Shown piece by piece: positions 1 to 5,800 of a DNA stretch of 6,410 nt. This DNA comes from Pseudomonadota bacterium (GTDB taxonomy: Bacteria; Pseudomonadota; Alphaproteobacteria; Rhizobiales; Hyphomicrobiaceae), in the NCBI GenBank assembly GCA_021813195.1, contig JAKALI010000247.1, forward strand, positions 1 to 6,410, given 5' to 3'. The notes beneath the pieces are model-generated. The model had not been told where the DNA came from. It was given only the letters and a program-made list of their open reading frames with translations, and ran no database searches. The position numbers and the translations under genes are program-made. Positions within the stretch are counted from its first letter, which is position 1, and each line of letters starts with the position of its first letter.

Positions 1-2
1 GA

Positions 3-1034
3 CCCGGCCCGGGCGAGGTGCTGGTCAAAATGGCCGCGGCCGGACTGTGCCATTCGGATCTCTCCGTCATCAACGGCGACCGGCCGCGGGTGATGCCCAT
101 GGTGCTGGGCCACGAAGCCTCCGGCATCGTCGAGGAGCTCGGACCGGGCGTGGTGGGCCTGCAGCGCGGCGACCACGTCGCGCTGGTGTTCGCGCCCAAT
201 TGCGGCCACTGCCTGCCCTGCAGGGAGGGCCGGCCGGCGCTGTGCGAACCGGGTTTCGCCGCCGGCGCCGCCGGCACGCTGCTCGGCGGACACCGCCGCG
301 TGCACCGCACGGACAAGAGCGTGCTCAACCACCAGGCCGGGGTTTCCTGCTTTGCCGAATACGCGGTGCTGGCGCGCGGGTCGCTCGTCAAGATCGATCC
401 CGAGCTGCCGCTCGACGTCGGCGCGCTGTTCGGCTGCGCCGTGCTCACCGGCGTCGGCGCGGCGATCAATTGCGCGCAAATGAAACTCGGCAGTTCGGCG
501 GCCATCGTCGGCCTCGGCGGCGTGGGGCTGTCGGCGCTGCTGGGCGCACTCGCGGCGGGCGCGCGCCAGGTCGTCGCCATCGACAAACTCGATTCGAAAC
601 TGGAATTCGCGCGCGCGCTCGGCGCCACGCACACGTTTCGCGCCGACGATCCGGACCTGATAGCGAAGGTCAAGGCGGCGACCAGCAACGGCGTGGACGT
701 GGCGGTCGAAGCGGCGAGCGCGATTGCCGCTTTGGAGACCGCATACAAAATCACCCGGCCCGGCGGCACCACGGTCACGGTGAGTCTGACGCATCCGACG
801 CAGACCTTCAATCTGCCGGCAACCAACCTGGTGGTCGAGGAGCGCACGCTCAAAGGCAGCTTCCTCGGCTCGGCCGTGCCGCAGCGCGATCTGCCGCGCT
901 ACATCGAGCTGTTCAAGATGGGGCGGCTGCCGATCGACAAACTGGTCACGCACCGCATCAAGCTCGACGAGATCAACCTCGGCTTCGACCGTCTGGCGAA
1001 CGGCGAGGCGCTGAGGCAGGTGATCGTTTTCTAG
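3..1034 (+). CDS. Zinc-dependent alcohol dehydrogenase, MDR superfamily (5' end missing)
   Basis: This cytoplasmic enzyme would oxidise an alcohol to an aldehyde or ketone, or the reverse, with NAD(H). Visible are catalytic-zinc ligands Cys (48-50, in GLCHSD), His (111-113, in GHE) and a third Cys (435-437, in FGCAVLTG). The four structural-zinc Cys of CxxCxxCx7C are at 201, 210, 219 and 243. A Rossmann GLGGVG motif starts at 510, and an Asp after the second strand (AIDKLDSK) favours NAD over NADP. The conserved C-terminal stretch EERTLKGSFLGS and the end GEALRQVIVF are intact. The layout resembles the liver-ADH-like or class III-like bacterial group of about 370 residues, so roughly 30-35 N-terminal codons lie upstream. 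The GTG at 18 is internal, because the frame is already in the conserved PGPGEVLVK segment at position 3. The substrate cannot be told, and glutathione-dependent formaldehyde dehydrogenase is not specifically supported. Codon use is strongly GC3-biased. A terminator-like hairpin follows 13 bases after the stop. Confidence 0.93.
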   Translation, partial: PGPGEVLVKMAAAGLCHSDLSVINGDRPRVMPMVLGHEASGIVEELGPGVVGLQRGDHVALVFAPNCGHCLPCREGRPALCEPGFAAGAAGTLLGGHRRVHRTDKSVLNHQAGVSCFAEYAVLARGSLVKIDPELPLDVGALFGCAVLTGVGAAINCAQMKLGSSAAIVGLGGVGLSALLGALAAGARQVVAIDKLDSKLEFARALGATHTFRADDPDLIAKVKAATSNGVDVAVEAASAIAALETAYKITRPGGTTVTVSLTHPTQTFNLPATNLVVEERTLKGSFLGSAVPQRDLPRYIELFKMGRLPIDKLVTHRIKLDEINLGFDRLANGEALRQVIVF

Positions 1035-1047
1035 CTCCCGTCTAGAC

Positions 1048-1071
1048 GGCGAGGAGACGCGCCTCCTCGCC
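1048..1071 (+). terminator. Probable transcription terminator after the alcohol dehydrogenase
   Basis: GGCGAGGAG (1048-1056) and CTCCTCGCC (1063-1071) form a perfect 9-bp GC-rich stem with a 6-base loop, 13 bases after the dehydrogenase stop codon. The following bases (cttcct) are pyrimidine-rich but not a clean T run, so it is a weak or imperfect intrinsic terminator. Position and stem strength argue for it, and the tail argues for caution. Confidence 0.6.
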
Positions 1072-1114
1072 CTTCCTCAAATTCGGCATACGCATTTGAT
1101 GTTTGATGCCTATA

Positions 1115-1151
1115 TCGCGTTCCGCAACGCGAGATGCCGATGGCAGGCATC
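1115..1151. repeat. Two adjacent small hairpins
   Basis: TCGCGTT (1115-1121) pairs with AACGCGA (1126-1132) around a CCGC loop. GATGCC (1133-1138) then pairs with GGCATC (1146-1151) around a 7-base loop. A second copy of GATGCC at 1105-1110 could compete for the same GGCATC, giving two alternative folds. No run of T follows, so this is not an obvious intrinsic terminator. The arms are short and the role is unknown. Confidence 0.35.
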
Positions 1152-1395
1152 GCTCCGGCAGGAGCCGCGCTCAAAGTCTCAGTCGACCCACTGCCGCCAT
1201 TGGACAGTATCGGGAGCAGACGTTCGCCGGGAACGCTGAAAAGGGAAAAGCGGGCCTTTGAAATGTTGCTACCATATTTGCACCCGGCACACCAGGTGCG
1301 CAGTAATACTGGTCATTGGTGCTCGGTGGTCGTAATTCTGCAGCCCTCGGTTGACCGGACGCTGGCGTCGTTGCCTAAAAACTGACATCAATTAG

Positions 1396-1399
1396 CTAA
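1396..1399. repeat. Left target-site duplication of the IS5-type element (CTAA)
   Basis: CTAA directly abuts the left inverted repeat and is matched by CTAA at 2568-2571 on the other side. The length and the YTAR pattern fit target duplications made by IS5-subgroup elements. Removing the element and one copy rebuilds attagCTAAccaaag as the inferred empty site. Confidence 0.85.
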
Positions 1400-1416
1400 G
1401 GAAGCTCTGAACAAGT
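1400..1416 (+). repeat. Left terminal inverted repeat of the insertion sequence
   Basis: GGAAGCTCTGAACAAGT at the left boundary matches the reverse complement of 2551-2567 at 14 of 17 positions. The three differences are at repeat positions 5, 12 and 13. This is the end downstream of the transposase stop. Confidence 0.85.
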
Positions 1417-1523
1417 GAGTAATAGATGCGCGTTGAGGTGCTGAGTCGATGAATTGGGACGACGAATCGGGTTTTGCTCTGCCATCGAGGCTTGGCCGCG
1501 TGCAATTTGGATCGTTTTCCCGT

Positions 1524-2490
1524 TCATCGGGCGCACCTCTCCTGTCTGAGCAACAAGGTTCGTCGCACCATGTACAGATTGGTCAGCGCACAGGCAACAA
1601 ACAACCGGTTGGCATTCTTCGCCATCCCGCGGTAGCCCACCTTGGCAAAGCCGAAGATGCGCTTGATGATCAGAAATGGATGCTCACCCTTGGCGCGCAC
1701 CTTCGATTTGTTTCGATTCTTCGAGCGCTCGGCCACAGACAACGGATTATTGCGGCTCGCTTTGGCCTGGGTGAAGTCACTGGCCTTGGGCGCTACGCGG
1801 CGAATGACGTCCGTCTGTCCAACATAGGCGCTATCGCCCCACACACGCGTCTCGCCCCCGTGCAGCAATTGCTCCAAGGCTTGACTATCGTGCACGTTGG
1901 CAGGGGTTGCCACGACCGAGTGAATCAGCTTGGTCTTGCTGTCCACTCCCACATGCGCCTTCATACCGAAGTACCACTGGGTCCCCTTCTTGGTTTGATG
2001 CATCTCCGGATCGCGCTCCCCCGATTGGTTCTTGGTCGAGGACGGGGCGCTGATAATCGTCGCGTCCACAATTGTGCCGCCAGACACCTTCATACCTTGG
2101 GCGATCAGCTGCCGCCCCACTTGCTCGAACAGCCGCCGGCCCAGGCCATGCTGCTCCAGCAGATGCCGGAACTTGCACACCGCGGTCTCATCGGGCACGG
2201 GCTCGCGCCCCAGATCAATACCCGCGAACGAGCGCATCGACACCGATTCATACAGCGCTTCTTCCACCGCGGGATCCGACAGATTGAACGTGCGCGAGAA
2301 AGTAGATCCGCAGCATCCGCTCCAGCCCCACCGGCGGGCGGCCCTTGCCCGGCTTCGAATACACTGGCTCGATCAACGCGCACAGTTCACCCCAAGGAAC
2401 CACGCGTTCCATTTCCGCCAGAAATGCCGCGCGGCGCGTCCTTTTGCCATAGCGTTCGAATCCTTCGGCTCCAAGTGTCATCTGTTTCAT
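1524..2490 (-). pseudogene. IS5-family DDE transposase, broken by a frameshift
   Basis: The gene encodes the transposase that would cut and join the element's ends. The start codon (ATG, 2490-2488) has AAGAGAG 8 bases upstream. The first frame gives the N-terminal DUF772-like region up to MLRIYFLAH at about 2290. The second frame resumes with FNLSDPAVEEALYES and runs to the TGA at 1526-1524. The usual family wording is close to ...HWFNLSDPAVEEALYES, so two bases appear lost near 2289 (equivalently, one was gained). Counted from the GTG at 2267, the DDE residues are present: D68 in VDATI, D145 in WGDSAYVG and E195 in RAKGEHPF, with K202 seven residues on. Joined across the shift, the protein is about 322 residues, the normal length. 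Frameshifting to make an active product is known in some IS families but is not usual for this subgroup, so loss of function is the better reading. Confidence 0.9.
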
Positions 2491-2498
2491 CGGTTCAT

Positions 2499-2505
2499 CT
2501 CTCTT
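2499..2505 (-). promoter_or_regulatory. Ribosome binding site of the transposase
   Basis: AAGAGAG on the minus strand lies 8 bases before the ATG at 2490. It supports that codon as the start over the second in-frame ATG three codons later. Confidence 0.5.
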
Positions 2506-2550
2506 GTGTCATCCATGAACCGCTTAACGTTTACCCGTTCACTTCGGTGG

Positions 2551-2567
2551 ACTTAATCAGAGATTCC
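2551..2567 (-). repeat. Right terminal inverted repeat of the insertion sequence
   Basis: Read on the minus strand this is GGAATCTCTGATTAAGT, matching the left repeat at 14 of 17 positions. It is the end from which the transposase is transcribed inward. Confidence 0.85.
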
Positions 2568-2571
2568 CTAA
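2568..2571. repeat. Right target-site duplication of the IS5-type element (CTAA)
   Basis: This is the second copy of the CTAA at 1396-1399, directly outside the right inverted repeat. A perfect duplication suggests that the insertion has not rearranged since it landed. Confidence 0.85.
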
Positions 2572-2583
2572 CCAAAGTCAAAA

Positions 2584-2652
2584 GTGGACAGATTTTCTCC
2601 AAATTGATTGCGTCAAAAATGCCGCTTGAAACCCAAGCGGCAAACTGTCCAC
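2584..2652. repeat. Nested inverted repeat (two concentric stems)
   Basis: The outer arms GTGGACAG (2584-2591) and CTGTCCAC (2645-2652) are perfect 8-bp complements. They enclose a second perfect 9-bp stem, TGCCGCTTG (2620-2628) with CAAGCGGCA (2634-2642). The outer right arm starts only two bases after the inner stem, whereas 28 bases separate the left arms. It lies 12 bases outside the target duplication, so it belongs to the host site or an older element, not to the IS5-type copy. Confidence 0.6.
2615..2642 (-). terminator. Minus-strand intrinsic terminator with no clear gene feeding it
   Basis: On the minus strand, a 9-bp stem (TGCCGCTTG / CAAGCGGCA) with a 5-base loop runs directly into five T residues (A's at 2615-2619 on the plus strand). 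This is a textbook rho-independent layout. The plus strand lacks a T run after the stem, so it is directional. No minus-strand gene is visible to its right; the only thing there is the opposite strand of the large exported protein gene and its leader. Confidence 0.6.
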
Positions 2653-2895
2653 GGAAGCGGCGCAAGTCCAAAGTTTGATTCAGGTCAAGGAGGGCGAAAA
2701 TAAAGGCCGATACCAGCATACACTTTGACTCATGCAAGCAAGATAATCGGCAGAAATCTACTGGATTCTGCTGTCATGCAGTTGTTGCATCGCAAAATCG
2801 AATATTCCGGACGGTCGAATCTGGCAATCACGATTAGCGCATTGGAGATCGGTGGACTTTGCGCTGGCACAGAAGCGCCCCGGATAAAGATACCG

Positions 2896-5800
2896 ATGAA
2901 TGCCCGGCCTCGCGCCGTAACAGGCGTGGTGCGGATCGCGCTGCTCTTGTTGGCGTTATGTCTGTCATTCGCGCCTGCGGCGCGCGCAGACTGGGCCGAC
3001 GACGTCGAGCAAATCAAGAAGTTTGCGGCCGCTGGTGACTACATTGCGGCCGAGCAAGCTGCGAGTGTGAGCCTGAAGGCAGGTCCGTCCGGACTGCTGT
3101 TCTCCGGAACCGGTACGCTCATTATTCACCACTGGCGCGGGCGCCTCCGCCTGCTGCTTGGAGAAACGGGCGGAGCGATCGAGGACGCAGACGCCATCAT
3201 CAACGCAGACTCGTCTTTCTTTCCGCCGGATGCCGGCTACGACTTGCGCGCGATGGCCAAAGTTCTTGGCGGGGACGCACATGGTGCGCAAGCCGACTTC
3301 GAAGCCGCCTTGGAGTCCGCCAAGGCTGGCGACCTCAGCCGCCTGCGCACATATTCGATTTATGGCGATCGTGCGATCGCACGCCTACTGATGAGCGACC
3401 TGGCCGGCGCCGAGGCCGATTTGACCGTTGCGATCAACGGCGACTACGACACCAGCCAACTGGCCAATTTCGTCAAGGCGAAGAAGGATTCATTGACCAA
3501 GCTCCGAGCCGCGATCGCCAAACTCAATGTCGGCGATGTGAACAGTGCCCGCGCGCTGGCGCAGACTGCGGTGAATATCTCGCGAAAATCTGACGGCACC
3601 GCTGAAACCAGCGAATTTGTGGCACCCCAACTTTGGGTTGCGCAACTTACCCGTAAGGAAAGCGCGCAGGCGACGGCGCAAATCGCACCACCGGCGGCGC
3701 CTGAACCAACGCTGACTAACGATAGCGCCCTTCTCGCACTCCAGCAATCAGGCCCGAAGCAAACGTCCTACTGGGGAATCGTAACGGCCGATGCGGAAGG
3801 CGGTGCTGCCGTCAAAATCGTTGCTGCAGACTCGGCGGCTGCAGCCGCCGGCCTGCGCGTGGATGACGTGCTGGTGTCCGTGAACGGCGTTCCGATGCGT
3901 AACGCAAAGGATTGGCTCGAGAAACGAGAACACTTTCCGCTGTACACTCCGTTGCGCCTGGTGATCTTGCGCAACGGCAGCCAGGTCGAAACTCAGATCA
4001 CGGTGCCAGGCCGCGTGCGCCTGACCGTAGCACCGATAGATCCCGTGTTCGCGATCCCCGGTGTCCCGCCGCCCCCGACCGAAACAATGTCTCCGGTGGA
4101 GGCGCTCGATGCGTTCAATGTCCTCGAGCAGATCATTCTCGATCCCAAATCAGGGAAGATCGCTGTTATCGGTCGCTATGACAGGAATTTCAACACCGGA
4201 CCGATACCCTATCTCGACCTGCTGAAGACGGCGCTGGCGTATCCCACACCCCGCCTTAACATATGGCCAACCCCGGAAACAGCCAGACTATTGGAGAAAC
4301 TCGCACCCGAGATCGCTGCCAAGCTGCGAAAGTTTCCCTTCAACGAAATGATCGCGTTCGTTCAAGGTCGCCCCGATCTGGAACGCGATCGTCAGTTGAT
4401 GATCCGTGAGTTGGCGAGAAGCTATGGCTTGACTCCCGAGCAATACGCGGCCTGGTACAACTTCACAAGACTGGATGTCCAGAGTGCAGGTAACAGCGAG
4501 GTGTTTCCTCCACCGCCAGTCCGCGCAATTGAGATCAAGGCGTTCGGCACGCTCGGCTACGGCAACGCTGCCAGTGCATTGAGCCTGATCTATCAGCAAT
4601 CAGAAAATGCCGCCGCGCAGGCGCTGGGGGTTCTAGGACGGGCCGACGAAGCTGCGGCTATCCAGGCCCAAGGCGGCAAAGACGCGCTGGGGGCCATGAC
4701 AGTGGCGGCTTATCTGGCAATAGCGCAGCAAACTCAAATGATACCTCCGACGGTTGTGAACGAATTGCGCAATGAGTACGAAGCAAAGCGCACACCCTGG
4801 CAGAATGTGGTCAAGGCCGCCGAGAGCTTCATGCCATACATGGAGAAGAACGGCAAAGTCGATTTGATGCGTCATGCGTTCGACCGGATCGTTCTTTCCA
4901 GTCCTGCAGGTCTCCTCGCGTTCCCAAAATTGCAGCAGGGGAGATCTTACATAGAGCCAATCGATCTCGATGCCAGCTCCCAGTTGGCGCGAATCATGTA
5001 CGAGGCTGACTACACGTTCAAGAGCATCGAAGCGCGGCCAGAACTGTTTGAACGGATTCCCGGCTTCATTACAAGTTCAGAATTGAAGGCGAGGAGCGTT
5101 TTGGCGGGGAACGATTTGGAAGACGCCCCTAAATCTAGCCGGATCTGGATCGAACCCCTGGCGGCGGACATGACGGTTTCGCCGGGACGGAACGTGGTCA
5201 ATTTCACCACGGTTCGTATGAACGTCCGGGCGGCGGATGCCACTGAGATCATCAATGCCCATGCAACCGATCGCGGCAAACCGGGCCCCTATGTCGACTG
5301 GACGGCCAAACACATCATGGATCATTTCGACGAGTACGCCCGCATCGTCCCTGCCTTTCACAAGGTAAGGGAGGCAGCCAAAGTCATCGCACTGGCGCAG
5401 TGGCTTCGATCCGAGCAACTATCTGTAGATCTTAGTGATGTCGCACAGACAAAATGGAAGATGCCCGACAGCTTTCCGATGCTGAGCTTGATATCACAGA
5501 GTTACGTGATCCATCCAGACGGACGGATGCGAGCGGAGAGCAAGCTGATCACAGATGGCGGGGTGAGCTTTCGGCCCAAAGGGCGGCAGAACTGGACCAG
5601 CATGACGCCGGCACCGCAAAGTGAAACCAAGGCGTCGGACCAACTGGTCCTGAGTGCCGGACTGGGGCAGAAAGCGCTGCGGGCGGCCAAGGATGGCGAC
5701 CTGGAACAGGCGCGCTATCTTGCCGAACTGAGCGCCCAGGCCATGAATGGCAGCGTGTCGAAGGCCGGCCTCGCCAAGCTCAACATCGTTGTTCCAGACG

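Larger units (their letters stand above)
1035..1399. other. Intergenic region without a convincing gene
   Basis: This stretch between the dehydrogenase and the insertion sequence holds the terminator hairpin and two further small hairpins at 1115-1151. A possible 83-codon frame at 1134-1385 (+) starts inside one of these hairpins, has no clear ribosome binding site and shows no recognisable domain, so I do not call it a gene. The sequence has lower GC than the dehydrogenase. It could be decayed DNA or untranslated sequence. Confidence 0.6.
1400..2567 (-). mobile_element. Complete IS5-family insertion sequence, 1,168 bp, with an inactivated transposase
   Basis: The element is bounded by 17-bp terminal inverted repeats that match at 14 of 17 positions and is flanked by a perfect CTAA duplication. 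It carries one transposase gene on the minus strand, which fills most of its length. Size, repeat sequence (GGAA-CTCTGA--AAGT) and target pattern agree with the IS5 subgroup of the IS5 family. About 120 bp lie between the transposase stop and the left end. The frameshift in the transposase means the copy is probably not autonomous, although its intact ends could still be moved in trans. The exact IS name cannot be given without a database comparison. Confidence 0.92.
2572..2895. other. AT-richer intergenic region upstream of the large exported protein gene
   Basis: No gene is supported here. The region holds the nested inverted repeat at 2584-2652 and then about 240 bp of leader before the large gene. 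The reading frame of that gene is already open from 2704, after TAA at 2701-2703, and has an in-frame ATG at 2776. Part of this stretch could therefore be coding if the start is further upstream than I chose. No convincing sigma-70 promoter stands out. GC is clearly lower than in the dehydrogenase (for example 25 of 60 bases over 2701-2760). Confidence 0.6.

Noticed and set aside
47..1045. A 332-codon frame overlapping the dehydrogenase
   Set aside because: Its Arg/Ala/Gly-rich product is typical of a shifted frame of GC-rich coding DNA, while the other frame shows all the zinc ligands of an alcohol dehydrogenase.
1134..1385. An 83-codon plus-strand frame after the dehydrogenase
   Set aside because: It has no ribosome binding site, no recognised domain and no coding-like composition, and its start falls within a hairpin. 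It is likely chance.
2553..2581. A hybrid promoter into the transposase: TTGACT (2581-2576, minus) with GATTAA in the inverted repeat 17 bases on
   Set aside because: The -35 is close to consensus but the -10 matches only half the consensus, and the -35 lies outside the element. The evidence is too weak to call.
1449..2678. A 409-codon plus-strand frame running across the insertion sequence
   Set aside because: It is antisense to the transposase, whose minus-strand product shows recognisable DDE motifs. It also crosses the element's right end into unrelated DNA, so it is a stop-poor shadow frame.
2531..2737. A 68-codon minus-strand frame across the right end of the element
   Set aside because: It spans the insertion junction and a strong same-strand terminator, has no start signal, and its product resembles nothing I know.
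2544..2859. An 11-base direct repeat TCGGTGGACTT at 2544-2554 and 2849-2859
   Set aside because: A few matches of this length are expected by chance in a window of this size, and only one copy lies in the insertion sequence end.
2862..2876. A sigma-54-like TGGCAC...GC element just upstream of the large gene
   Set aside because: The spacing between the GG and GC dinucleotides is one base short and the TTGC part is missing. It is also too close to the start codon.
2950..2961. A lipoprotein lipobox in the signal peptide of the large protein (LALC)
   Set aside because: The residue before Cys is Leu rather than Gly, Ala or Ser, and the hydrophobic core continues past it to a good AxA site.
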